Source: Euptelea pleiosperma (Eukaryota; Streptophyta; Magnoliopsida; Ranunculales; Eupteleaceae). From it: 64,000 nucleotides of DNA. The stretch's first letter is position 1; each line of letters begins with the position of its first letter. Shown one piece after another: positions 35,281 to 47,208 of the stretch. The stretch covers positions 4,435,059-4,499,058 of the forward strand of contig CM068549.1 of assembly GCA_035048495.1 (NCBI GenBank), given 5' to 3'. The notes beneath the pieces were generated by a model that ran no database searches, was not told where the DNA came from, and saw nothing but the letters and a program-made list of their open reading frames with translations. A program made the translations under genes and the position numbers.

Positions 35281-35463
35281 CAGATGACTCCTGTCGTCAA
35301 CCGTCTGATTCTTGCTGTCTCCGTCTTTTAGTCTTCACATAGTTGGCGAAGTATGTGTACCACGACATCTCCACGCTACACTAGTACTCGTAGGAACGGT
35401 TACAAGAATGTTTTTATGTCAAACAGAATCTTTGCCAAATTGAATATGAAAATATTCTTTACA
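35281..35463 (-). repeat. Copia 3' LTR, segment 3
   Basis: Collinear with 42334-42517 and ending TTTACA. Together with 11195-11882 and 33517-33654 it makes up the 3' LTR of the copia element. Confidence 0.9.
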
Positions 35464-35480
35464 ATCTCCCCCTTTGGTAA
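35464..35480 (-). promoter_or_regulatory. Copia polypurine tract
   Basis: On the minus strand, CCAAAGGGGGAGAT abuts the LTR start TGTAAAG. A second run (AAAAAGGGGGAGAGAAAA) lies near 35792-35810 and a third near 35745-35755. Multiple polypurine tracts are a known feature of Sireviruses. Confidence 0.75.
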
Positions 35481-36034
35481 TTCTGTGACAAAAAATATTT
35501 AATCATATAGAAGGTAAAAAATAAAAAATACAATCCCACCCTCTTACATGATTCACTAACTATCTCACACTCTCTTGGAGATAATCGAACAGATATAATG
35601 TAATGGATTTTGATCTGTTCCCTGCACATTCTACTAACAATATATACCATGTAATATCATCGACAATCAATAAATCATTAAAATGCAGTGAGTTCATTAT
35701 GCACATCACAAGTAAAGAAATTGGAAAAAAAATAATGAGAAATTTTTCTCCCCCTATCTCATGCATCAACTTATTTTTACCGCTATGATTTTCTCTCCCC
35801 CTTTTTGTCACAGATTGACAAAGGTTCAGAAATATAAGCAAATAACAAGCATGCAATGAATATCATCATGAGGAACAAATGCATATATACATCCATAATA
35901 CATACTAGTTTATACTCTGTAACACATAAGTAACCCAAGCAAAGTATAACCATACACAATCTGAGTTTATCGGTGTACAATAATAACATAAATAAAAATA
36001 CCTGATAGCTCTCAAGAAGTCTCTCTCTGGGAGT
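35481..36034 (-). other. Copia 3' untranslated region
   Basis: AT-rich, no coding sequence supported. It contains the additional GGGGGAGA runs noted for the PPT. Small ORFs at 35560-35856 and 35783-35989 have no features. Confidence 0.5.
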
Positions 36035-37390
36035 CTATGTACATGGACTAGTACCATCATGCTGATCAGGACCATGAGCTGGTGGATGCTGTCCAAAGCC
36101 CATCATGGTAAACTGATACTCTATATAATGCTGCATATCATACATAGAGCCCGACATCCTCTCCTGTCTCTCCTCTAAACGGTGAAAGCTCTGAGCCATC
36201 TGTTCCTCATGTGCTGTGAGTTACTGGTCGAATCCCACCATCTGATGATGAAGAGACTCAAAGGAGTAAGGGGCAGGCATCTTTGGAGGCTGGAAAAAGG
36301 ATGCATGTGGCTCTAGATGATGCATCTTAGTATCTGTCTGCTGACCACCCGGCTCGGTATCATCTCCTAAGTCCTCATCGAAAATATCGTCAAAGTGTGG
36401 AGGTACATCAGTCACTCACCGAACCTGAGACATGCTCTTCCTGACAGTCGAAGGTCCAATAGGCCCCATGGGAGAGCAGACCTCCTCAGTAGCTCGAATC
36501 GGTACATCCAAATGAAGTAGAATAGAGCTCACCAGTAGAGAAAATGGAAGACACGAATGGTTAGCCAACTAGCTACCTACTCTAACCATGGCTCTAATTA
36601 TAAACCTCGGAAGGTCAATGACAAATCCAATGCCAAGATGGTAAAGAAGCTGAAGACGATCAATGTTCACATGTGCCCCATGGCCAGGTGGATCAATGTT
36701 GTACCCACAGATGACGTGCAACAAACGATACTCGTGGAGAAAAGATGTAAGAGGAATGAAAGTACTCCAATCAAATAACTGCCCTGTGAGAGTCTCAGTC
36801 AAGGTGACTCTAGCAGTCGTCATCTCACGAGTCCTAGGAATGAACTCATATGAGGTAAGAGGACGAGGTATGTCCAACAAAGTAGAAATCAGATCAGGTG
36901 TAATAGTTGGGTGAGCCCCAGAGACATAAGTCTGAAAGGATAGCTCACTCGGGTCATCACACTGAATGGAGTGCATGTTGACATAAAAGAGTTTAACCAA
37001 GACAAGGTAAAATGGAATGGTCAATTGAGTGATAGGAACCCACTCGCGAGATACGAACAATGAATAAACCATAGTACCCAAAATAGTGCTAAATTCAACT
37101 ACTCGCTCAGTAGTGAATTTGCGACCAGAGAAATGTTCAAAACGATCTCTAGTAGAATTGGAAATGAACGGGGAAATGGGAGCACTCACCGAAGGAATAT
37201 CGGTATGACGGGCACGACCCCGAGCTCTCTTAGGTCCTTTGGATGATTCACCCCGCTCTGAGTGCCGCGACCCACTGAGTCGACCACCTCGTTTGGCGCG
37301 AGATTGAGTCCGTTGAACCAGGGGTTCTTCATCGGCACTTTCTTCTTCCGAGACCACAATAGTTCTTCTACGTCGAGGATTAGTCGCCAT
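36035..37390 (-). pseudogene. Extra ORF (putative plant transposon protein domain)
   Basis: An uninterrupted frame of about 452 codons apart from three in-frame stops (36569-36571, 36416-36418, 36221-36223). I start it at MATNPRRRR (37390); an earlier ATG at 37450 only adds a hydrophobic stretch. Residues 1-80 are basic and Ser/Arg-rich, as in a nuclear-localisation region. Residues about 90-240 contain FVSREWVPITQLTIPFY and LVKLFYVNMHSIQ, then SGAHPTITPDLISTLLDIPR. This pattern recalls the 'putative plant transposon protein' domain (PF20167-like) found as an additional ORF in plant retroelements. The C-terminal third is acidic and then Gln/Met-rich (HRLEERQERMSGS) and could form a coil. Function is unknown. 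It lies in the env-like position, 3' of where pol should be, with its own TATA and palindrome array upstream. Confidence 0.6.
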
Positions 37391-37539
37391 AAGCACCAAA
37401 AATGGAAGAAAATACCAAAATAACTCCATTTTTGCTAAAAAAATACCCAAAATCCCAATGAAGAGAGTAGAGAAGAAAATTAGGAAATCAAGAGAATCGC
37501 TCTACAAAACCTTATGGGAATAGTAGATCGGGCACCTGC

Positions 37540-37740
37540 GATCGATTGGGAGAAATCTGGGGGGCGATTGGATCGATTGGGGTTGAAAATGACCCATTTT
37601 GGGTTTTATAAAATCGAACGTCGCACTGTCCAATCGATTGGGCTAAGTGGCCAATCGATTGGGCTGTACTCTCCAATCGATTGGAGATGTCCCGATCGAT
37701 TGGTCTGTAAAGTCCAATCGATTGGACTGGTCCAGGAAGA
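37540..37740. repeat. Internal array of ATCGAT-centred palindromes
   Basis: At least seven CCAATCGATTGG, CGATCGATTGG or close variants within 200 bp, just upstream (minus sense) of the extra ORF. It is the same motif as in the LTR arrays at 11540-11865 and 41855-42178. Confidence 0.85.
37605..37612 (-). promoter_or_regulatory. Candidate TATA box upstream of the extra ORF
   Basis: TTTATAAA, reading TTTATAAAACCC on the minus strand, about 215 bp before the ORF start and flanked on both sides by palindromes. Confidence 0.35.
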
Positions 37741-39001
37741 AATTTTTTTTTTAATAAAATTAAAATTTTTAAAAACCAATAGACTCATTTTCCAGGACCC
37801 CCAAATAAATCTTTTCAAGCCAAAAATCATTTTTAAACTTCTCAAGAAAAGATAATATGCCAGAAAAATGTTAGAATCCAATTCATGAAGTCAATCTTGA
37901 TAAACATTAAACACTGAGTTTTATTGAAGAGAATTAACTAACACTTAGTTCAATCTTTTGTTTTATCAGAAATATTAATTCTTTTAGACATTTGCGCAAG
38001 CCACAAATTACTAGTAATCATAGATTCAAATATCAACAGTAGTATCATCAAGTGTAAGTGATCTGAGTCCATCTATGTTATTGAATAAGATTTCAGCAAT
38101 AATTTCTCATAAATATCAGAATCTGGAGGTGTCCTGTATCCAATCATAAAATCCTCATTAGAGTTATTGAGGGATCTCACATACGCTCATGTATATGGGT
38201 ATTTGCTGATGGATAAGAATTTTTCTAGCAAATTGGCTGTCTTTTACACCCTTTTTATTCACTTTAAATATAGGTAGCTTTCACTCTCCATGTAGGTAGC
38301 CCTTTTCTATAGCAATGAGAATCAGATTTTAATTTTAAACAAGGCCATACAGATGGCATTCACTTTAATTTTTGTGGAGTTAGCTGTTTCCTTAGAATAA
38401 TAACTCTCATTGGGAAGCCAACAGTCCACTATAGTGCAGTTTCGAAATCAACTGAGGGTAGGAACACTACTAATTTGAAGTTATAATCAGTAGAGGTTTA
38501 TTCCTAATTCTAATAATATAAGATTTCTTACCTCTATCAAATCCATTCCCACAGAAATAATCAATATGCGTGTGAATGTGAGATATACTGTTTCAATAAT
38601 CTTCTAATGCACACTAGTAAAAATTGACCAATCATAATAATTAAAAGATATAATACACTGATTAGCAAAATTTTACTAACAGTTAAGTTCTTTTTCTTTG
38701 AACGATCTCATAAATTATTGCTCATCAAAATCGTATAATCAACTAATAATTTTAACATTTTTTTGAACAATTAATCTTTTGATTTTCTAAAATATTTTCA
38801 ATTTTATTCTTCAAAACGAAGCAAAAAAAAAATCCCTCAAAAATAAAAATGGAGAACACGAGGGAATAGAGAGCACAATGCTCAGAAATAGGACATTGTC
38901 GAACATTTCTCCTTCAGAGAATCTTTCCTAACCCACACAGATGTGATTTTGGTGGACAGATCAATTATCTTAGGATCTCTCCTCTTTCGAGTTACAGAAC
39001 T
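37741..39001 (-). other. Copia internal region without pol
   Basis: AT-rich and closed in all frames. At 38890-38990 the minus strand resembles a gag-pol junction (SVWVRKD), but no protease, integrase or RT sequence follows. The stretch where about 3.5 kb of pol is expected is only about 1.2 kb long. Confidence 0.55.
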
Positions 39002-40831
39002 CTAAGGTTGTTTGAATTTCTCAAGGGACTGAATTTCCTTGATCAATTCTCTAGACCTTTCTAATAGGTCTTTCATTTTCCTATATAGCACATCCAAATA
39101 ATTTATCTCATAATTTGTCTTCATAGGAAATCTCTGACTTTTCACATTCTGAGTGGTATTCACCACTTTTTCTAAAGGATTTTGATGTCCTCTTTTCAAC
39201 TTGTGACAGTCTCTAATCACATGACCCATATTTTTGCAGTACTTGCACTGATGTTTGCTTTTGTCAATTTTGATTGGGTCATTGATCTGAGTGGGAATAA
39301 CTTAGGCTTTAACAAAAATCATCTTGAAGAAGACCCTTTTTCTTGATTGTTTTTGTAGCCCAAACCCTGTTTGTCTCCATAGACTTTTCTCACACGAAGA
39401 ATCTCATCAAGCTTTATAGAGTTGGATGAGAATCCTGACACATCCCTCTTAGACTTGAGAACCTCATTTTCTAGGGATTCGTTACGTGTCATGCAAGTTT
39501 GAAATTCACATTTCAGTGGCTTGTTCCTTGTTAGTAGAGACTCATTCTCTTGCTCTAAGTCAGTAATCAACACTTTTAATTTTTCAATGTCAATTAATAA
39601 GGCTGTATTTTCAGAGTCAAGACTTTTAACTCTGTCAGATAATACTTTGTTGGCCTTAATGAATTTTATCGATTCCTCGTACAGTTCTTTCACACCAACT
39701 GCCGAGTTATCCGAGTTCCCATTGTACAAGTCTTCCAAACTCTCATCATCACTTTTCTTCGAATCTCCATGAGATCCATAGGGACTATTGAAACGAGCAA
39801 CAAAAGCTGTATACTTATCAGTTTTTTCATTACTATCTGAATTATCAGAATGATCTTCTAATTCTTCATCCCGTGTGGCATTGAACACTTTTGCCTTGCC
39901 CTTGTATTCTTTTTTGTTTGGGCACACATTAGCAAAGTTACCAAAACTCTTACATGTGAAACATTGGGGTTCGCTTGAGCGACTTTTCGTAGGGTTCCTG
40001 TCACTTCTGCTACCTCTCTCATGAGGTCTGGCATGTTCCATAGTTTTATCAAACGTTTTATTGTTCTTAAATCTATTATTTTTAGAACGAAAAACTTTTT
40101 GAATTTTTCCAATAATAATGCCATTTCCACTTCAGAGTCAACATCTGACTCAGAACCTTAAGCTTCAGAAACTTTAAGGGCAATACCTTTTGATTTCTTC
40201 GGCTGTCTCATATTCATCTCATAAGTTTGTAGAGACCAACCAGCTCATCAACTTTAAGAAAGTCAACATCTTTGCTCTCCTTAATAGCAGTGACCTTAGC
40301 CTGAAATCTATCAGGTAAAGATCTCAAAATTTTTCGAACAACTTTGGATTCAGAAATGACCTCACCCAAGTTGTGTGCAGAGTTCACAATATCACTGAGT
40401 TGGGCATAGAATTCAGTGAAAGTATCATTCTCATCCATGGATTCGAACTTAGAAGTCAACATTTGAAGTTTGGAGATCTTAACGATTGACGTTCCTTCAT
40501 GTGTGACTCTAAGAATGTCCCATGCATCTTTAGCCAAGAAACAAATAGAGATTCTTCAAAACTCATTCTTATCAACTGTATTAAAAATAGCATTTAGCCA
40601 TTTGCTATTAAGACAACAACAATCTATGTCCTCTTTGGTCTAGTCGTTTTTAAGTTTAAGAATGATTTTATCTCCTACTTCCATTGTGGGTGGTGACCAA
40701 CCATCCACTATAGACATTCAGACTCTTTCATCAATGGACTTTAGAAAAGTCCTCATCTTAGCCTTCCAATAAGCATAGTCTTCCCCATCAAACAATGGAG
40801 GTCTGGATGTATTTCCACATTCTCTTTGCAT
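39002..40831 (-). pseudogene. gag: Sirevirus-type copia gag, frameshifted
   Basis: Encodes the capsid/nucleocapsid protein. The start ATG at 40829-40831 is followed by RPPLFDGEDYAYWKAKM, the usual start of the UBN2/DUF4219 gag. The UBN2-type core (AKDAWDILRVTHEG...KVVRKILRSLP) lies at 40214-40537. A first zinc knuckle is at 39922-39963 with its His replaced by Asn (CX2CX4NX4C), and an acidic coiled region of about 200 residues follows. A second, intact CX2CX4HX4C knuckle lies at 39206-39247. Lesions are stops near 40743, 40640 and 40560, a one-base loss near 40237, and further frame changes before 40041 and near 39310. Two knuckles separated by a coiled region suit Sireviruses. It is non-functional as it stands. 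Confidence 0.82.
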
Positions 40832-40907
40832 TTTGACAAATTAATGAAAATGGACTAGTTTCCCAGGAGTCTAAATTCAGGTGATTAAACCTTAACTAGA
40901 AATACCC

Positions 40908-40919
40908 GCTCTGATACCA
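40908..40919 (-). promoter_or_regulatory. Copia primer-binding site
   Basis: TGGTATCAGAGC on the minus strand, complementary to the 3' end of plant initiator tRNA-Met, two bases from the LTR end. Confidence 0.93.
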
Positions 40920-41762
40920 ATTGAAATTTCACCGATCCGTTCTCTTTAACTCAATATACCTAAAAGGGGGGGTTGATTAGGTATTTAAAATTATTTATAC
41001 CTACACAATTTTACCGGTCTATGGTAAGGGAATAAAATCACGTGCCTTAGTTGTTTGATAAAACATTATCACAACCAACTCAAATCGAATATACCTCCGT
41101 GGTATATTTTATTTTCCTCGTTTGATCTAATCAGAACATATTGTGGAATACAAACAAACAATCACACAAGACAAGAAATTTTTACGTGAAAACCTTAGCC
41201 AAGGAAAAACCACGGGACCATGTCCAGATGGAAAGTATCACTAACTAAAAAGTTAAATGAAACAAAGGTTACTTACGCAGCACCGTTGTAAATACAGCTT
41301 CCAACTTTAGCCAAGGCCTACTGCCGATGCATCTACGTCCTCTGAATCATGGCTACGAATCTACATGCGCCCTTCCAGTCAAGAAGCCTTGTCCGCTTGT
41401 TCAGTTTGGTACACCCCAAACCTACCGTCGATCAGCTCCTCCGATCTTAATTCTCAACACTCCCACCTTTACAGAAGGAGAAGGATTTAGTACACCCTAA
41501 ACCTTAAGTTGCTCAAATGGTGTTGAGTCACACTGGTACACTCATGCTACTAGGTCGAATATAGAAGTGGAAGACCTAAGATGAGGAAAGGATCAAGCTC
41601 TTGGCTTTGATCAAGAAGAGAATAAGCTCACAAGATGTGAATGGAAAACAAGCTTCTTGCTCTTCGAATGGACACTCTAATAAATATAATATTTTTTTTC
41701 TCTCTTGAAGATTGAGTCACTCTGTGTCTCTGTGTGTATTTAGAGAAGGCATAGAAGGGTTA

Positions 41763-41770
41763 TATTTATA
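41763..41770 (-). promoter_or_regulatory. TATA box of copia 5' LTR
   Basis: TATAAATA on the minus strand, about 90 bp downstream (transcription sense) of the palindrome array. The other LTR copy has TATAGATA at the same place. Confidence 0.5.
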
Positions 41771-41854
41771 GAATTCCAAGACCCTGAGTCGTGCAGAAGT
41801 GGGATAATGGAACCATGAATTTTGGATCTGAGAATGACCAATTTTGTGCATGGT

Positions 41855-42178
41855 CCAATCGATTGTACACTGGGTCCAATCGGTTGGGCCATGTCCAATC
41901 GATTGGGGATAAGTGTCCAATCGATTGGGCTCAATAAGATTTCTGTTCCGAAGGCACCAATCGATTACACAGGGTTCTCCTATCGATTTGACTCAGATAA
42001 CTTTCTATTCCGAAGGCTCCAATCGATTTCACAGAGTCTCCAATCAATTTGACTCAGATAAGTTTCTGTCCCGAAGACTCCAATCGATTTCACAGAGTCT
42101 CCAATCAATTGGGTTGAAATAAGTTTCTACCTCGTAGCTTCCAATCGATTACAAAGAGTCTCCAATCGATTGGACTAT
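41855..42178. repeat. Palindrome array in copia 5' LTR
   Basis: Twelve CCAATCGATTGG-like units, collinear with the array at 11540-11865. Confidence 0.85.
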
Positions 42179-42517
42179 CCCATTAGTCAATTTTATTGAC
42201 TTAGACTCGGGTCAGTTCAATGACTAAGTTTGACCATTATATTTTGTTCATTTTAACTAACTCCTATGGCCACTAAGTCACTTACTTTCCTAATCGAGCG
42301 TACATGATCGTTAACTGACAAAACGACAGTTACTCAGATGACTCCTATCGTCAACCGTTTGATTCTTGCTGTCTCTGTCTTTTAGTCTTCACGTAGTTGG
42401 CGAAGTATGCGTACCACAACATCTCCATACTACACTAGTGTTCGTAGGAACGGTTACAAGAATGTTTTTATGTCAAACACAATCTTTGCCAAATTGAATA
42501 TGAAAATATTCTTTACA

Positions 42518-45200
42518 AGTTGATCCAAAACAAAAAATCTGCAAAAGAAAAAGATGAATAAGAAGCATAAAGAAGAGAACTATGGGCTGGTTAGGGTGTA
42601 TGGCGTATATATGGTGTACAAACCCCCCCTCAAATCTAAACCGTTAGATCCTCTGTGAAGGACACAATCAGAATTGTCTGGGGTATTCTACATGATATTT
42701 TGAGATGGTTCCTACAAAGTTTGGGTTGCTACGTGAGTGCCCGATGGCATGAACAAGCTCTCCTACCTGGCGTGACCTTTATTTTGGCCGCAAACATTAC
42801 ACCAATAGCCCGCACGTGGCCACCCTCCAACTCATTTCTTAGTCATCTTGCAACCGACCCAAAAAAGAAAAAAAAAGAGCAACAAAAGGTAAAGTAAAGA
42901 AAAGAGGATAGCTATGGAGTTGACGTACATGGAGAAATTGGCTTTGGGATCTAATTGGGTGTATGACATACACTCAATAGGATTCAAAAGTAAAAAAAAA
43001 ACAACAAAAGTCAAAAAAAAAAGAAACGTAGAAAAGCAAGGGAAATGCATATGTGGCACACAAGAAAGGAATAATTTAAAAAAAAAAATTCAGAGATTGG
43101 GTTTGAGATAGCGACGTGGGAGAAGATTTTACACTTGGGGGCTATTTCGGTGTGCGGCAGCACACCCTGCTTGACCCACTTGCATGGCCTTAGCACGACT
43201 TCATCCGACCACATCTAGGACAAGCACCATTTCAAACCGTTATTACAATAGCTATTTCAGCCATTAGTCGTTAAAATCCCAACAGCCGCTTGATCTTGCT
43301 ATGATTAGTGAGCAGCAAACATCTCTCGAAACCCATGCTCACAGGCCAAAATCCATGCAAATCATCCGCCCTGTTGCACAACCTAGTCCCAACACATGAT
43401 TCTAATCCATCACCCGATCAAACCTTGTGATCGGCAACTTCAATCGGGGATCCCAACAACAACGGAGGCGAGGTCTCCTTACCATGCCGAGCAACACCAA
43501 AGCAACATGCCAGACATGCACTTAATGTCAAAAGCATGGCCATAAGCCAGCTCAACCAAAAAGCTTGTTAGATCCACCTCGCGGCAAGCAACTAATTCCA
43601 CATAAAGCTGTCCATAGTCTTGCCATGTTATCTGATGCCATTGATTTTGTTCAACCATCTGCCATGTCATCAGTCGACAACCATATATGTTACGGATAAA
43701 CTTTCCTCTCAAAATGACTCACCAAAACGGGCATTACCCCTCACGGATGCCAACTCCTCTCAACGACAAAACCTCATCAACCAAAAATAGCTCAGTCAGA
43801 ATACTTCCTGGCTGCCCGACACCCCACGGGTTGCCCCTCACGACATACAGCCCCTTACGACATGTATCTCCATCTGTCGATCAAACATCTTCACATCTCA
43901 GCCATCATACCCACCTTTTTGCAAAACATTTCTACTTTTCTACTTCCTGACGAGCTATACCTCACGGCTGGTTGACGTACAGCGAAAGGATCACATCTTG
44001 CGGCCACAACTTCATTCCTATGCCATTTCTCATTTCTGGCCAACAAAAACTGGCCAACAAGCTTCATCGATCAGTCAACAAACCTCAACTCACAACCAAG
44101 ATCCACTCGGCCAAACATTTAAACAACCCTTCTTCATGGCCAACAAGGTAACGGCCAGCAAGACAAATCCGGTAGCTTTGCCAAACAACTTCACTAGTCG
44201 GCAACAAGCCCCATCTCTTATATATCATCTTCATCTCTCGGCAACTCATGGCCGACATCTTCACATCATGGCCCAACTATGTGGCATAATGTATGCTACA
44301 AAAAAGTTCAAAAGCAAGCAAAGACCACGTGAGAAGGCGTGATGGAGTAAGTTTTTTTTTGTTGGGAATGATCCCATGTGTGAAAACGCACCATACTTAC
44401 CTCACTCATTGCTCAACAATCATCTTATGGCCAGCCAAGCTACCGTATGGACGATTCACCAAGGAGTGGCAAAACATCCATCAATCAACAATCCGACAGG
44501 CGCCAAGCTAACCTCAACATGTGTCATGTCCCCTTCTCGGCCTAGTCGGTGTTACATGGCATTTCATGCACCCTCAACGAATCTTGGCCGAACTTCACAC
44601 CGACATGCAACAAAAAAAAAGGTAGAAAAAAGAAGAAAAAGACCAAGAAAAGAAAATGGAAAAGAAGATGCATCTCCTCCTCCCACGATCATCTCCTCCT
44701 CCCACCACGTGCAAGTGATGACAAATCTATGTCTACGTTACGCAACCAACATGGCACAAAACGTCTTAGCCCACATGATCTGCCATCAATAAACATCTCA
44801 GCCATCTACGTCACCAGTCGGCCAATCATAAACATGGTTAAGTCTCACCAAACAGCTGACATCACCTTTCAGTAGCCAGCCATCTCCCAAATGCAACTTT
44901 GCCTTGGACGATCTTCTCTGCAATATCTCACATCCGACTTCATCTCGGCATACAAACACCTCACGCTAGCCACTCCAGTGATATAGCCCCATCAAGGAAT
45001 GGAAACCACGTGGTGTTTCTGATGCATGGGGCAGAGTCCCTCTGTTTTCATCTCCATAAATATATATATATATATATAAAGAAGAGAACAAAGAGAGGAG
45101 AGGTATGGTAGTTGACGTCCAAAAAGGAATTGGCCTTGGGGTCCAATTGGATGTATGACATACACCCAATTGTAGCCAAAGGAACAACAATTTTTCAAAA
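42518..45200 (+). other. Outer element 3' region, no gene seen
   Basis: CG- and CA-rich sequence with many short ORFs in several frames and no conserved domain. A module around the palindrome GTGTATGACATACAC (42959-42973) is repeated at 45151-45165 (ATGTATGACATACAC) with similar flanks. A PPT-like ACTTGGGGGCTAT occurs at about 43133-43145. Confidence 0.4.
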
Positions 45201-45204
45201 GAAC

Positions 45205-45720
45205 ATGCAAAAGCAACACGGCCACCTTGCCGACATACTCCACAATAGTCACATTTCCGCCACGCTTCACCTTGGCCCTTGCCGACATGCTCCCCCTCGG
45301 CCCCTTGCCCACATGCTCAACCTGGGCTCTTTACATAAATGTTCGACCTCGGCCCCTTGCCGCAAACTCGATCGCCTTGCAAACATATGTACTCCACAAT
45401 GGTCACCTTTCCGACATGCGTACTCCACAATGGTCACCTTTCTGACATGCGTACTCCACAACGGTCTACATTTCTGACATGCTTCACCTCGGACATTGCC
45501 GACATGCTCACGTCGGACATTGCCGACATACTCCACAACTGTCACATTTCCGCCATGCTTCACCTCGGTCCTTGCCGACAGGATCCACCTTGGCCCCTTG
45601 CCAATATGCTCAACCTCGGTCCCTTGCCGCAAACTCGGTCGCCTTGCTAACATACGTACTCCACAACGGTCACCTTGCCGACTTGATCCACCTCGGCCAA
45701 ATGCCATCATGGCTTGCCAG
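45205..45720. repeat. Tandem/higher-order repeat rich in CTTGCCGACATG
   Basis: Short units such as CCTTGCCGACATGCTC and TACTCCACAATGGTCACCTT alternate. A block at about 45229-45410 is repeated at about 45526-45675. Predicted peptides here (for example 45267-45710 minus) are translations of the repeat. Confidence 0.8.
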
Positions 45721-46435
45721 CATAGAAAAAATAATTTACAGATCTACAACATGGAAGCACCTATTCATCATTGTGGGGTTGGTACCTACCAACCAGCAGC
45801 TCCATCACCCCGCCAACCAGCCATCTTCTAGGCTCGAATATTTGTACAGTTCAACTCACTTAGCCCCTAGCACCTCGGCTCGGTTATGGAACTCGTCATC
45901 GGCAAATCTACAACTCGGTTTCATAATCTCTGAGTTTACAACACACAAGAAGATGTCAAAAGAAAATCAAATATAATAGAAGAAAGAAACATGGGAGGAA
46001 AAGTAGAAGAAAAGCTTATCATTCGGCACCGTTCAAGTGTGCATGTGAAACACCTCACGGGCAATCTCACGGCCAATACACCCAACGGCCAACTTCAACC
46101 CAGCCAACAAGCTTCATTTCTCGTCTAAAAATTATTGTCTCGCGATCAACCACTTCATCAACCGACCACAACTATAGCTCTCAATTAGTTCCATCAAATA
46201 GAGACATCTCCCAGGTTGCCTCTAACGGCAAACATCACACCTTTCAGACAAATCATCAGCAAGTAACTTTCTCAAACCAAGTGAAGGTCTTGGTGAATTG
46301 GCAAAGTTCAATCGACAACTATCACACATCAGTACCAAGACTGAGAGCTTCATGTACAAACACCCTACACTGGGGGCTATGTCAACGATCGCTTTCCATC
46401 TCCAAAAAGACCCCCGCGAGGGTAAAAAGTCATGT

Positions 46436-46807
46436 CCAAAGTAGGCTAAGGCACCCAAGTCCTTCTCGGCTCACAGCCAAAGGCATAACGGGACCTTGAC
46501 ACATATGGTTGGCATCCTTCAAGAGTAGGCATAGTCCGCCTTGATGCATGAGAATTGGATCCTTCTTCGAAGGAGGAAGAAGTCTTGCCAAAAGCAGGCC
46601 AAGGCACCCAAGTTCTTCTCGGCTCACAGACAAAGGTGTAACGGGACCTTGACACATATGGTTGGCATCCTTCAAGAGTAGGCATAGACTGCCTTGATGC
46701 ATGGGAACTGTATTCCTCTCCGAAGGAGGAAGAAGTCCTACCAAAGCAGGCCAAGGCATCCAAGTCCTTCATAGCCTGCAAGCCTAAGGCAAAATGGGAC
46801 CTTGACA
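46436..46807. repeat. ~153-bp tandem repeat, 2.4 copies
   Basis: 46436-46589, 46590-46741 and a partial copy to 46807, sharing ACGGGACCTTGACACATATG and CGAAGGAGGAAGAAGTC. Minus-strand ORFs of 109 and 120 aa are repeat translations. Confidence 0.9.
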
Positions 46808-47203
46808 AGCAATATCATCCCTTAGGGTCGGCGTAGTTTCGTCCTGAGGGGTGATAGCCAAAAAACACACATCTCCGAAGAGCCAAGAGTCTTGTTCCGA
46901 CAGGCTTTGGTACATTTATAAGACCTCGTGTCATTAGGCATCAGCACCATCATAATCATTCATCATCGTCTTCATTCATCAGCATCATAATCATTCATCA
47001 TCTACTTCATTCATCACCATCATAATTACTCTTCATATCATCGACATCATCGCCATGGCCAGATGGATATGCTCCCATGAGCTTCAACATACACATACGC
47101 TCCCAAGAGCTCAAAATGACACACTCCCAAGAGTTCCACCAAGCATCTTCCTGAGAGCCCAAGTTCACATCAGATGATATTTACTTTTTATTCTTCTCGG
47201 AGG

Positions 47204-47208
47204 CGGAC
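47204..47208. repeat. TSD (CGGAC) of solo LTR D, left copy
   Basis: Repeated at 50438-50442. Confidence 0.85.

Larger units (their letters stand above)
33517..42517 (-). mobile_element. Non-autonomous Sirevirus-like copia element
   Basis: On the minus strand: 5' LTR 40922-42517, PBS 40908-40919, gag remnant 39002-40831, a pol-less stretch, extra ORF 36035-37390, PPT at 35464 onward, and 3' LTR (35463 down to 33517, then continuing at 11882-11195). The 5-bp flank on the right is AGTTG (42518-42522). The lineage is inferred from two zinc knuckles in gag, the tRNA-iMet PBS, several GGGGGAGA polypurine runs and the 3' extra ORF. No DSGCSRHM-type protease, integrase or RT motif is visible in the internal region. 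Confidence 0.82.
40922..42517 (-). repeat. Copia 5' LTR, intact, 1596 bp
   Basis: TGAAATTTCACC...ATTCTTTACA on the plus strand (TG...CA in both senses). It contains a palindrome array (41855-42178) and a TATA-like TATAAATA (41763-41770, minus). It serves as the reference for the three-part 3' LTR. Confidence 0.92.

Noticed and set aside
46430..46808. 109- and 120-aa minus-strand ORFs
   Set aside because: Two overlapping frames across the 153-bp tandem repeat, without a known domain.
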